Of a stretch of DNA of 64,000 nt, positions 16,542-25,125 are shown piece after piece. The position numbers and the translations under genes were made by a program. Position 1 is the first letter of the stretch, and each line of letters starts with the position of its first letter. The notes under the pieces are model-generated. The model did not search any database. It saw only the letters and a list, made by a program, of their open reading frames with translations, and was not told where the DNA came from. Source of the stretch: Acinetobacter lwoffii (lineage in GTDB: Bacteria > Pseudomonadota > Gammaproteobacteria > Pseudomonadales > Moraxellaceae); NCBI RefSeq assembly GCF_029024105.1, contig NZ_CP118963.1, positions 2,480,001 through 2,544,000 on the forward strand, written 5' to 3'.

Positions 16542-19208
16542 ATGAAAAAAAACAAATTGGTCGGATCTATGGGGGCTCCAACAGTTGGCAAGACAATACT
16601 CAAGTTAAGTACGCTTACCTTAAGTATGATGTGCTTGTCTTTGGCACATGCAGCCGATGAACCAGAAAACTCTGCCGCTCAACCTACCAAGGTTCAAAAA
16701 GTGACAGTGACAGGTTCATCTATTAAAGGAGTAGCTGCACAAAGTGCATCTCCTATTACTGTGCTTAAAGTTGAAGATCTGGTGAATCAGGGGGTCACCA
16801 CGGTTGAAGAAGCCATTAATAAAGTAAGTGCTAACCAAGCTGGTTTTGCTGTTTCTCAAAATATTGGTAAAAGTAATACTTCAGGTTCTTCTGCCAACCT
16901 GCGTGGGATTGGTACTGATAAGACCTTAGTTTTATTAAATGGGCGTCGTTTGGCTAACAGCCCATTTAGTACTTCTGAAGTTAACCTGAATATTATTCCG
17001 CTCGCGATGGTTGAGCGAATCGAGATTCTGCGTGATGGTGCTTCTGCAGTATATGGTGCAGATGCAATTGCCGGCGTAATTAACTTTATTATCAAAAAGG
17101 AATACCAAGGTTTCGGTATTTCTGGTGGACTGCAAGCACCTGAAGAAAAGAATGGCGACAAATATGATGTCTCTATTTTCGGTGGTTATGGTGATCTGGA
17201 TGAACAAGGTTTCAACGTTTACGGTGTAGTAGATTATCGTACTTCTGACATGATCATGGCCAAAGATCGTAAAGTCAGCCGTCGTGGTGGTTTAATTCCA
17301 GAGTTGAACATGGCGATCGGTTCAAGTGCCGGCTTCCCTGCCAACCTTTTAGATTCAGGTGTAGGTGTAGTTAACCCTTATATCAATCAAAACTGTAATA
17401 ATGCACCAAATATGTTTGTATCTGGTACACGTTGCCTGTTAAACACTCAAGCACTCATTGGTATTACTCCAGAAGAAGAAACTTTTTCAGCTCTAGGTAA
17501 AGGTACCTTCAAATTAACCGATTCATTAAATGCGGTTGCTGAATATATTTATACTGAAAGTAAAGTAAAAACCTCGATAGCACCTGATGTATGGGGAGGT
17601 AGTCTTTCTATTCCAAATACCAGCAAATATTATCCAGGCAACGGCATTACACCAGACATCGCTGGTCTGGTAGATCCAAGAGCAGCACTTTATTTACGTT
17701 CACAATCAGGTAACCGTGTTTCTCAATCAGAAAATGAATCAAACCGCTTTTTTGCAGGGATTGAAGGTGAAGTCTACGGTTGGGATGTAAATGGTGGCGT
17801 TACTTATGCCAAAAGTGAAGCAACTGATAATTTCGTCAGTGGTTACCTGAATCAAAGTTTGGTTCAAGCCGCACTTAATGATGGCACCTTAAACCCATTT
17901 GGTCCTCAGGCCGCTGCAGATGCTGGGAAATGGTCTACTTTTGATGTGGCAGGCCCAACAAATATGGCAAGTCTGGATTCTACCACTATAGATTTCACCG
18001 TCAGCCGTCCAATCTATGAACTACCTGCAGGTGAAGTTGGATTTGCCTTGGGTGGTAGCTACACCACTCAGGACTGGGAAGCCAAGGTGAATGCCGATCT
18101 TGTTCGCCAGGTTCCAGGTTCTGGTATTGATCCAAATAAACCGTCAAGTTCAGGTGACCGTGATATTACTTCGGTGTTTACTGAATTACATGTACCGATC
18201 TTGCCGACTCTAGAAGCTCAACTTGCGGCACGTTATGATGACTATAGTGACTTTGGTGATACTTTCAATCCAAAAGTATCCCTACGTTGGGAACCGGTTA
18301 AAGAGTTAATGTTCCGTAGTTCTTATAGTACTGGATTCCGTGCCCCAAGTATGTGGGAAATCAACTCTTTACAAAGTGAAACCAATACTAGCACTAACTT
18401 CAATAACCCACGTTTTTGTGATGCTAACGGTCAACCGACCAGCACCCAATTTGCAGACCAATGTGGTATGCAGTTCAAGCGTAAACAAGGTGGTAACCCA
18501 GACTTACAGCCAGAAGAATCAACCTCTTTTACAGCCGGATTCGTATATGAACCAATCAAGAATCTGGTATTCACCGCTGATTACTACAATATTGACATTG
18601 AAGGTTTAGTCAGCTCAGTTACTCCTAATGACATTTTTAATGACCTTGATCGCTATGGCAATCTGATCGTTTACGCTCCAGATGGTCGTATCCAGTATTT
18701 AAATACAACTCTACAAAATATGGGTGGATTAAAAACTGAAGGGATTGACCTCAGCCTGAACTACTTAAGCCCAATGACAGCAACAGGCCGTTTTGGTTTT
18801 GGGATTGATGGTACCTATGTCATCAAAATGGATGAGCAAGAAGAACCAAACGGTGAATGGGAAGGGCTCGTCGGCATCTATGATGATCCTGCAGTCGTCC
18901 GCTGGAGACATATTGCCAATATCAACTGGTCTTATGAAGACTGGAAAATGAGACTAGAACAACAATATATCCGTGGTTATGAAGACTTTTCTCAAGAACG
19001 TGATGTAAGTGCCTATACGCTTTATAACTTTGCAGGCACCTATAGCGGATTCAAGAATTTAGAGCTAACTGCAGGTATTCGCAACATGTTTGATGCAGAA
19101 CCACCTGCTTCTGATGCAACCAACAATGCTCAATATGGCTATGACCCTCGTCACGGTGATCCAATGGGCCGTACCTACTTCCTACGTGGTACTTATAAAT
19201 TCTTTTAA
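16542..19208 (+). CDS. TonB-dependent outer-membrane receptor
   Basis: The 888-residue precursor has a signal peptide ending in HAA-DEPE, a TonB-box-like stretch (VQKVTVTGS), and a plug domain with LRGIGTDKTLVLLNGRRLAN and GASAVYGADAIAGVINFI. A 22-strand-type beta-barrel ends in the expected terminal Phe (TYFLRGTYKFF). Sequence style (VTGSSIKG, ASAVYGADAIAGV) is that of receptors for larger organic substrates rather than classical siderophore receptors. It is divergent from a peptide ABC operon and followed by its own TonB/ExbBD genes, so peptide transport is the best guess. ATG 16542 has AAGGG upstream; an in-frame GTG at 16530 is less likely. Confidence 0.88.
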   Translation: MKKNKLVGSMGAPTVGKTILKLSTLTLSMMCLSLAHAADEPENSAAQPTKVQKVTVTGSSIKGVAAQSASPITVLKVEDLVNQGVTTVEEAINKVSANQAGFAVSQNIGKSNTSGSSANLRGIGTDKTLVLLNGRRLANSPFSTSEVNLNIIPLAMVERIEILRDGASAVYGADAIAGVINFIIKKEYQGFGISGGLQAPEEKNGDKYDVSIFGGYGDLDEQGFNVYGVVDYRTSDMIMAKDRKVSRRGGLIPELNMAIGSSAGFPANLLDSGVGVVNPYINQNCNNAPNMFVSGTRCLLNTQALIGITPEEETFSALGKGTFKLTDSLNAVAEYIYTESKVKTSIAPDVWGGSLSIPNTSKYYPGNGITPDIAGLVDPRAALYLRSQSGNRVSQSENESNRFFAGIEGEVYGWDVNGGVTYAKSEATDNFVSGYLNQSLVQAALNDGTLNPFGPQAAADAGKWSTFDVAGPTNMASLDSTTIDFTVSRPIYELPAGEVGFALGGSYTTQDWEAKVNADLVRQVPGSGIDPNKPSSSGDRDITSVFTELHVPILPTLEAQLAARYDDYSDFGDTFNPKVSLRWEPVKELMFRSSYSTGFRAPSMWEINSLQSETNTSTNFNNPRFCDANGQPTSTQFADQCGMQFKRKQGGNPDLQPEESTSFTAGFVYEPIKNLVFTADYYNIDIEGLVSSVTPNDIFNDLDRYGNLIVYAPDGRIQYLNTTLQNMGGLKTEGIDLSLNYLSPMTATGRFGFGIDGTYVIKMDEQEEPNGEWEGLVGIYDDPAVVRWRHIANINWSYEDWKMRLEQQYIRGYEDFSQERDVSAYTLYNFAGTYSGFKNLELTAGIRNMFDAEPPASDATNNAQYGYDPRHGDPMGRTYFLRGTYKFF

Positions 19209-19219
19209 TTAATTACTTC

Positions 19220-19254
19220 GCAAACACTGCTGCCAAGCGGTGTTTGCGGTTTTC
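19220..19254 (+). terminator. Hairpin after the receptor gene, weak terminator or attenuator
   Basis: Arms GCAAACAC (19220-19227) and GTGTTTGC (19240-19247) are followed by GGTTTTCCCC. The U-tract is short, so termination would be partial. That would reduce tonB-exbBD expression relative to the receptor while still allowing read-through. Confidence 0.5.
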
Positions 19255-19353
19255 CCCGTTTAATTTTAGCCAAACAAAAAATAATGCTGCCTGTAACTAA
19301 AAAAATTTTCTCATCAGTGCACTATTTCCTGTTTGTCTTAAATTCTAGGAGTC

Positions 19354-20058
19354 ATGATGGGCACAAAGTTTGAAGACTTAGAAAAAAACTCCGCCAAAAA
19401 ACTGACTGGTATTGGGGTCGTTGTTTTTTTGCATATCCTGGTTGGCCTGGTACTCATGGCTGGTATGGCAAAAGACATTATTAAACCAACGGAACAGCCA
19501 GTTGAGCTAATGATTATTCAAGATATTAAGCCGCCTGAACCTGAGCCACCAAAAGAAACACCACCTGAACCACCAAAAATCGTGGAAAAAGTAGCACAAG
19601 TGCCTGAGGTGAAACCGGTTGAAAAAGTCGTTCCTGTACAGAAAACACTTCCAACACCAACCCAACCGACAACTGTTGCAGTACCTACTCCCGTTGCAGC
19701 GAGTCCTTCACCAAGTCCGGTAGCAGCACCGGCTCCAGTAGTCGCAGCCGCTCCAGCCCCAGCTCCTCCACCCGCTGGCGTAACTCGTGGTGTTTCACAA
19801 GGTGAAGCAGGTTGTAAACGCCCAGACTATCCACGTGATGCACTGATGAATGAAGAACAAGGTGAAGTCTTGATCTCTGTATATGTAAATACCACCGGCA
19901 AGGTCCAGGATGCCAAAGTGAAAAAGTCGAGCGGTAGTCGTGCGCTGGATCGTGCAGCATCCAAGGCCTTCAGCTTATGTACTTTCAAGCCGGCAATGAA
20001 AAATGGCGAACCGCAAGAATCTTGGTATGACATTCCATATGAATTTGTCCTTGACTAA
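19354..20058 (+). CDS. tonB: Energy transducer TonB
   Basis: TonB couples the inner-membrane proton gradient to outer-membrane receptors. The protein has a cytoplasmic N-terminus and a single membrane anchor (about residues 18-40, GIGVVVFLHILVGLVLMAGM). A Pro/Glu/Lys then Pro/Ala-rich periplasmic spacer spans roughly 55-140, and a TonB C-terminal domain runs from RPDYPRDALM to DIPYEFVLD. The 234-residue length is normal. The gene has AGGAG before ATG 19354 and heads a tonB-exbB-exbD-exbD set. Location next to one receptor suggests a dedicated TonB. Confidence 0.93.
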   Translation: MMGTKFEDLEKNSAKKLTGIGVVVFLHILVGLVLMAGMAKDIIKPTEQPVELMIIQDIKPPEPEPPKETPPEPPKIVEKVAQVPEVKPVEKVVPVQKTLPTPTQPTTVAVPTPVAASPSPSPVAAPAPVVAAAPAPAPPPAGVTRGVSQGEAGCKRPDYPRDALMNEEQGEVLISVYVNTTGKVQDAKVKKSSGSRALDRAASKAFSLCTFKPAMKNGEPQESWYDIPYEFVLD

Positions 20059-20094
20059 CAGATACAACAGATAAAGAAAAAAATCAGGAGATCC

Positions 20095-20994
20095 ATGATG
20101 AAAAAATCACTAAAACCTTTAAAAAATATGACTGCTGCTGGTGTAATTGCCATGAGCACTTTATTACCTCTGCAAACAGTTTTTGCAGAACAGTCCGCTA
20201 CCCCCAATACCAGTGCTGTCACTGAAACAGTGGTAACAACACCTGCAACAGCGGCTACACCGACCCCGCCACCACTGCCTGCTGAAGCTAGCGATGAAAA
20301 AGCTGGATACAATCCTTATGGCCTAGAAGCCATGTGGAAAGAAGGTGATATTGTTTCTAAAATCACTTTGTTTATTCTGGTGGTCATGTCGATCGGTACC
20401 TGGTACATCATGATCAGCAAATGCCTGCAACAAGGCAAGATTCGCAAACAGGCTAAGCAAGCTGAAAATACTTTCTGGGAATCTTCTTCTCTGGATAATG
20501 CAACCGAGAATCTGGACGAAGCCAGCGTCTACCGTTTTATTGCGGAAAAAGGGATTAAATCAACTAAAAATCATGGCGGTACACTACTTGAGCGTATTGA
20601 TTTCAATACCTGGGTCACTATCTCAATTTCCCGTGCGATCGACAAAATCCAGAACCATCTGAGTGGTGGCCTGGCCTTCCTTGCGACAGTCGGGTCTACC
20701 GCACCTTTCGTTGGACTTTTCGGAACCGTTTGGGGGATTTACCATGCATTGACTGCCATTGGTGTTTCAGGGCAAGCATCCATTGATAAAGTTGCCGGCC
20801 CGGTTGGTGAAGCACTGATCATGACTGCAATCGGTCTTGCGGTCGCAGTTCCTGCGGTACTCGGCTACAACTGGTTGACTCGCCGTAATAAAGCGGTCAT
20901 GGAAGAAGTACGTACCTTTGGTTCTGATTTACACGCAGTATTACTCAGCGGCGAAATTACGACCAATAATCCTGTCAATCGTGACGTGAAGTAA
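20095..20994 (+). CDS. exbB: ExbB-family proton channel subunit
   Basis: MotA/TolQ/ExbB family inner-membrane protein of 299 residues. The N-terminus looks like a cleavable signal peptide (ending VFA-EQS) followed by a short Pro/Thr-rich periplasmic segment, an extension found in one class of ExbB. Three transmembrane helices follow: one near 85-105 (ITLFILVVMSIGTWYIMI) and two in the conserved core (FLATVGSTAPFVGLFGTVWG and GEALIMTAIGLAVAVPAVLG). It forms the pentameric stator with ExbD. The gene is 36 bp after tonB and has AGGAG upstream of its ATG. Confidence 0.93.
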   Translation: MMKKSLKPLKNMTAAGVIAMSTLLPLQTVFAEQSATPNTSAVTETVVTTPATAATPTPPPLPAEASDEKAGYNPYGLEAMWKEGDIVSKITLFILVVMSIGTWYIMISKCLQQGKIRKQAKQAENTFWESSSLDNATENLDEASVYRFIAEKGIKSTKNHGGTLLERIDFNTWVTISISRAIDKIQNHLSGGLAFLATVGSTAPFVGLFGTVWGIYHALTAIGVSGQASIDKVAGPVGEALIMTAIGLAVAVPAVLGYNWLTRRNKAVMEEVRTFGSDLHAVLLSGEITTNNPVNRDVK

Positions 20995-21010
20995 GAGTGA
21001 GGCATCAGCC

Positions 21011-21436
21011 ATGGGAATGATGGTCAATTCAAACGACAGCGATGATGAGGTAATTGGAACCATTAATACCACACCTTTGGTTGATATTATGCTGGTTCTG
21101 CTCATTATCTTCCTGATTACTGTACCGGTTGCCATTCATACCGTACCTGTCGATCTGCCCGAAGAAAGAAATGTACTGTATGAAACCAAGCCAGAAAATG
21201 TTCAGCTGGCTGTCAATAAAACTGGCGATATTTTCTGGAACGAAATTAATATTGCAGATAAAACAGTTTTACTGAGCCGTTTACAGGCAGAAGCACAGAA
21301 ACGTCCGCAGCCTGAAGTGCATATTCGTGGTGATCAGTTAACACCTTATGAAGCAATTGATCAGGTGATTAGTACGACCCAGCAAGCGGGTATTGGCAAA
21401 ATTGCTTTTGTCACCACTCCGCCCGCTACACCTTAA
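21011..21436 (+). CDS. exbD: ExbD-family protein, copy 1
   Basis: ExbD/TolR family, 141 residues. One transmembrane helix near residues 23-42 contains the essential membrane Asp (NTTPLVDIMLVLLIIFLITV), and a periplasmic C-terminal domain follows. It partners ExbB and TonB to harvest proton motive force. It lies 16 bp after exbB. Confidence 0.93.
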   Translation: MGMMVNSNDSDDEVIGTINTTPLVDIMLVLLIIFLITVPVAIHTVPVDLPEERNVLYETKPENVQLAVNKTGDIFWNEINIADKTVLLSRLQAEAQKRPQPEVHIRGDQLTPYEAIDQVISTTQQAGIGKIAFVTTPPATP

Positions 21437-21457
21437 GCACAAAGAAGGATTAAGTTT

Positions 21458-21874
21458 ATGGGTATGAATGTTGGTTCAAATCAAGACGATGATGTGATGT
21501 TAGATGTCAACATGACCCCATTGATTGATGTCATGCTGGTCTTGCTGATTATGTTTATTATCACAATTCCTTTGCCGAATAACTCGATTAATATCGATCT
21601 ACCGAATGGAACGCCTCCTGTAACCGATGAAAAACCGCCTGAGCTGGTGGAATTACGTCTGGATGCACAAGGTAAGATTTTCTGGAATGAACAGCCGGTA
21701 GCAAATACCCAAGCTCTGGAAAACTTATTCAAGACAGTAGCGCAAAAAGCGGATCAGGATCAGATTAAAATCAAGGCGGATCGTGCCACTGAATATAAAC
21801 ATATCGCTATGGTCATGGCGGCAGCTCAAAGGCTGGAGGTCAAAAAAATTGGCATTATGAGTAATAACAACTAA
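21458..21874 (+). CDS. exbD: ExbD-family protein, copy 2
   Basis: Second ExbD/TolR paralogue, 138 residues, with the same architecture and membrane Asp (MTPLIDVMLVLLIMFIITIP). The tonB-exbB-exbD1-exbD2 arrangement is known from Xanthomonas-type systems, where the second ExbD can be needed for only some receptors. Whether the two copies form a mixed dimer here is an inference. A bidirectional terminator follows. Confidence 0.93.
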   Translation: MGMNVGSNQDDDVMLDVNMTPLIDVMLVLLIMFIITIPLPNNSINIDLPNGTPPVTDEKPPELVELRLDAQGKIFWNEQPVANTQALENLFKTVAQKADQDQIKIKADRATEYKHIAMVMAAAQRLEVKKIGIMSNNN

Positions 21875-21889
21875 GTATTTTCAAGATAT

Positions 21890-21917
21890 AAAAAACCCAG
21901 CATGTGCTGGGTTTTTT
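21890..21917. terminator. Bidirectional terminator (exbD / bfr)
   Basis: Hairpin CCCAGCA-TG-TGCTGGG flanked by six A residues and six T residues, between the convergent exbD copy 2 and the bacterioferritin gene. Confidence 0.93.
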
Positions 21918-21929
21918 ATTCATCCGGTT

Positions 21930-22394
21930 TTACATCTGTGACTGAATATAATTTTGCAGACCAATCAGTTCGATTAAGCGCAATTGTTTTTCTAACCAGT
22001 AAGTATGGTCTTCTTCGGTATCCGACATTTGCTGGCGTAACATATCACGGCTGATATAGTCACCTTTTTCTTCGCATAACTTGATGCCCTGCGCCAGTTT
22101 TTCCCGCACGTGGTATTCAAGTTTTAGATCGGCTTTCAGGCAGCTCACCACATCGTCGCCAATCTCAACGTCATCGCGCTGCATGTTTGGCGTTCCTTCC
22201 AGGAACAGAACACGACGGATAATTGCATCCGCATGCTGGGACTCTTCCTGCATTTCGTGATCGATACGTTCAAAGATTTTGGTCAATCCCCAATCTTCAT
22301 ACATACGAGAGTGAATCAAGTATTGGTCACGAGCAGCCAGTTCGCCACCGATCAACATATTTAAATAATCTACGACTTCTGGATTTCCGCGCAT
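21930..22394 (-). CDS. bfr: Bacterioferritin-type ferritin lacking the haem-ligand Met
   Basis: Bacterioferritins form 24-subunit shells that oxidise and store iron. The 154-residue chain aligns well with E. coli Bfr (GNPEVVDYLNMLIGGELAAR; final GLQNYIQSQM). Ferroxidase ligands are present: Glu18, Glu51, His54, the Glu near 93, and Glu/His in EEDHTYWLE. The axial haem ligand Met52 of E. coli Bfr is replaced by Ser (HEMQEESQHAD); a Met occurs four residues earlier. It is therefore a non-haem-type subunit, like the alpha or FtnA-type partners known in Pseudomonas and Neisseria. No Bfd ferredoxin gene is adjacent. Confidence 0.9.
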   Translation of the reverse strand: MRGNPEVVDYLNMLIGGELAARDQYLIHSRMYEDWGLTKIFERIDHEMQEESQHADAIIRRVLFLEGTPNMQRDDVEIGDDVVSCLKADLKLEYHVREKLAQGIKLCEEKGDYISRDMLRQQMSDTEEDHTYWLEKQLRLIELIGLQNYIQSQM

Positions 22395-22736
22395 TTGAAT
22401 AACTCCCTACCTGTATTTTGCTATTATGGCGAAAAGCAATTGAATTTGCAAAGCTTAACCATGGTTAAATATTTGATTTTTATATAATTAAAATGAGAAG
22501 TACTTGCATTTACACTTCGTTCTTAATGAAATCCCATTTATAAAACAACACTTTGCATTTTCATTACGCTTGCCAATAACCTAAAACCGGCAAATAAACA
22601 CATGCGTTAAAATTTGTAAATCTTAATTTTGACCAGACAGATTCATTCTTTTTGTATAAACATCACTGCATTGGCGTACTTCATGCTTAAATTTCGCTTA
22701 TCATTCACACAAATTTAAAACAACAACGGTTCCGAT
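22395..22736. other. Intergenic region between bfr and an SDR gene
   Basis: 342 bp of AT-rich DNA between divergent genes. It must hold both promoters. I see no ORF, RNA gene or strong inverted repeat in it. Confidence 0.5.
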
Positions 22737-23804
22737 ATGACACATCCACAAACAACAGCGCCTGTTCTGGTTACCGGTGCATCGGGTTATATTGCCAGCT
22801 GGGTCATCCAGAAATTACTCACGCAAGGCTATACTGTACATGCCACGGTACGTGACCTAAATAAAAGTAAAAGCTTTGCCCATTTAGAAAAAATTGCCGA
22901 CAGCACACCGGGAACTCTCAAGTTATTTCAGGCCAATTTATTAAGCCCGGGTTCTTTTGATCAGGCGATGCAAGGTTGTGAAATTGTCTTTCATATGGCC
23001 TCACCTTTTGTGGTCACCAACTATAAAGATGCAGTCAAAGATATTATCGAACCTGCGGTATTAGGCACTGAAAATGTACTGAATAGTGTCAATCAGACTG
23101 AAGCAGTGAAACGCGTGATCGTGACATCGAGTATTGCATCTACCTATGGCGATGCCATTGATATTCTACAAACTGAAAATAACAGTTTTGATGAATCATG
23201 CTGGAATACCACCAGTTCGGCCACGCATCAGCCTTATCCTTATTCCAAAGTCATGGCAGAGCGTAAAGCCTGGGAAATGGCTGAAGCACAGGATCGCTGG
23301 GATCTGGTCTGTATCAATCCGGCACTGGTTTTTGGTCAATCCTTAACACCAAATACCCAGTCTGGCAGCGTAGAAGTCCTGCAACAGTTTGCCAATGGCA
23401 TGACCCTGCTTGGCGTTCCACCGATGTGGAATGGCGTGGTCGATGTTCAGGATGTCGCTGAAGCGCATATCCGTGCTGCATTTAATCCGCAAGCGCATGG
23501 CCGTTATATCATTTGTAGTGAAAGCTTAAGTCTGCTGGAAATGGGCCAAATTCTACGGGCACATTTCGGCAATAAGTTTCCGTTCCCACGCAATCAACTG
23601 CCCAAAGCAGCCTTTAAACTGTTCGGGCCTGTAGCAGGTTTTAGCCGCAAATTTGTAGAACTGAATATGGGTTATCCAATTTTCTTTAATGCACAAAAAA
23701 GTAAGGATGAACTCGGTCTGGAATATCGTCCGGTGAAAGAGAGTCTGGTCGAGCACTTCCAGCAATTACTAGATGATGGTGTGGTGAAAAAATATATTCC
23801 TTAA
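22737..23804 (+). CDS. NAD(P)-dependent extended SDR (dihydroflavonol-reductase-like)
   Basis: Extended short-chain dehydrogenase with the nucleotide-binding motif TGASGYIA (residues 13-20), the catalytic Ser region (RVIVTSSIAS) and YPYSK. This branch (DFR/cinnamoyl-CoA reductase/aldehyde-reductase-like) reduces aldehydes or ketones to alcohols; the substrate cannot be read from the sequence. The 355-residue length is normal. The gene stands alone, divergent from bfr and convergent with rlmF. Confidence 0.82.
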   Translation: MTHPQTTAPVLVTGASGYIASWVIQKLLTQGYTVHATVRDLNKSKSFAHLEKIADSTPGTLKLFQANLLSPGSFDQAMQGCEIVFHMASPFVVTNYKDAVKDIIEPAVLGTENVLNSVNQTEAVKRVIVTSSIASTYGDAIDILQTENNSFDESCWNTTSSATHQPYPYSKVMAERKAWEMAEAQDRWDLVCINPALVFGQSLTPNTQSGSVEVLQQFANGMTLLGVPPMWNGVVDVQDVAEAHIRAAFNPQAHGRYIICSESLSLLEMGQILRAHFGNKFPFPRNQLPKAAFKLFGPVAGFSRKFVELNMGYPIFFNAQKSKDELGLEYRPVKESLVEHFQQLLDDGVVKKYIP

Positions 23805-23823
23805 TCGTACTTGCTCAAACCTG

Positions 23824-23862
23824 ATCTGACAGTTACCGATTTTTTTATTGTGTCTGTCAGAT
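23824..23862. repeat. Inverted repeat ATCTGACAG / CTGTCAGAT
   Basis: Nine-base perfect arms around a 21-base loop that contains a T7 run, between the convergent SDR and rlmF genes. The T-run is inside the loop, so it is not a standard terminator. It may be a protein-binding site or an imperfect transcription end. Confidence 0.45.
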
Positions 23863-23925
23863 TAAATTTGAGCTACTACACCGACTTATACGCCCACAAG
23901 CTCACTATTCCTGCCTAAAAACAAG

Positions 23926-24900
23926 CTAAGCAGAAGTCCAACGCGCATTTTTCCACGCTTGCTGTTGCTTTGCATCTAGAAAAGTCCAAGCCACAAAACG
24001 ACTCTCTTTTTGCCCCTGCGTCATTTTAATGGTTTTTACCTCCACTGCACCGCACTTACGCAAGGTATTTAACAGCATAGGCAATGTGGTTTTCTTAGAA
24101 ACCAGTGTACTAAACCAAAGACATTGCTCAGCAAACTGTGTGCTCTCTTGTACCATCTGGCAAACAAAGCGTTCTTCTCCACCGTCACACCACAGCTCGT
24201 TCTTTTGTCCGCCAAAGTTTAACACCACTTTAGACCGATCAACCGGTTTACCAAGTTTGCGTATTTTTTGCGTTGCTGTGGCATTTGCTTCATCTTGCGA
24301 AGCATGAAATGGTGGGTTACACAGGGTCAAATCAAAACGATCTGAAGGTTTAATCACACCTTTGAAAATATTGCTCGGTGTCTTTTGCAATCGAATCTGA
24401 ATCCCCTTCCTGAGATTTGGATTTGCCTCCACAATAAATTGAGCACTTTTTACCGATGCAGGATGAATGTCTGAGCCAACAAATTTCCAACCATAACTAC
24501 GATGACCAATAATCGGATAAATACAGTTCGCGCCCACCCCAATATCTAATACGTGAACGGCGTGTCCTGTTGGAATCTGACCTTTATTGCTATCACTCAA
24601 CAAGTCCGCTAAATAGTGAATATAGTCGGCTCTACCCGGAATAGGTGGGCAAAGATAATCTTGAGGAATATCCCAATATTGAATACCATAAAAATGCTTG
24701 AGCAATGCTTTATTGAGCATTTTCACAGCTTGAGGATCAGAAAAGTTGACTGAAAGATCGTTATATTGATTCGGGATGACAAAAGGGGCAAGTTCCGGAC
24801 AACTCTGGATTAACTGAGGAAAATCGTAACGACTACGATGCAGATTTCGTGCATGTAATTCCGATTTTTGTTGCGGAAAAGATTTCTTTGCTTGAGCCAT
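23926..24900 (-). CDS. rlmF: 23S rRNA (adenine(1618)-N6)-methyltransferase RlmF
   Basis: RlmF methylates A1618 of 23S rRNA with S-adenosylmethionine. Evidence includes the family N-terminus (ELHARNLHRSRYDF), the SAM-binding VLDIGVGANCIYP, and the N6-methyltransferase catalytic motif CNPPFHAS. The length is about 324 residues from ATG 24900, chosen because E. coli RlmF begins at the equivalent place. The frame extends to an ATG at 24915 and a TTG at 24918, with no clear RBS for any. It shares a bidirectional terminator region with ligA. Confidence 0.9.
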   Translation of the reverse strand: MAQAKKSFPQQKSELHARNLHRSRYDFPQLIQSCPELAPFVIPNQYNDLSVNFSDPQAVKMLNKALLKHFYGIQYWDIPQDYLCPPIPGRADYIHYLADLLSDSNKGQIPTGHAVHVLDIGVGANCIYPIIGHRSYGWKFVGSDIHPASVKSAQFIVEANPNLRKGIQIRLQKTPSNIFKGVIKPSDRFDLTLCNPPFHASQDEANATATQKIRKLGKPVDRSKVVLNFGGQKNELWCDGGEERFVCQMVQESTQFAEQCLWFSTLVSKKTTLPMLLNTLRKCGAVEVKTIKMTQGQKESRFVAWTFLDAKQQQAWKNARWTSA

Positions 24901-25060
24901 GTGTATGCCAATCATCAACGGGAGAACAGAATCAATAAGGCAGGATCTATACCTGCAAATGAATCGATATTGTACGTGAATTCAACTCACATTGCCGAAC
25001 CTGTCCTTGTATTTGTCTATCCTCCCCCTCTCATTCACCTATAGTTTTGAACTAGCAATA

Positions 25061-25102
25061 AAAAAGACACCTGAAGATTCATCATCCTCGGTGTCTTTTT
25101 TA
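25061..25102. terminator. Terminator downstream of ligA
   Basis: Arms AAAAAAGACACC (25061-25072) and GGTGTCTTTTTT (25091-25102) with an 18-base, partly pairable loop. It lies just past the ligA stop. The opposite T-run gives it bidirectional form. Confidence 0.85.
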
Positions 25103-25125
25103 TTTGAGTCATTGTTTAGAACTGA

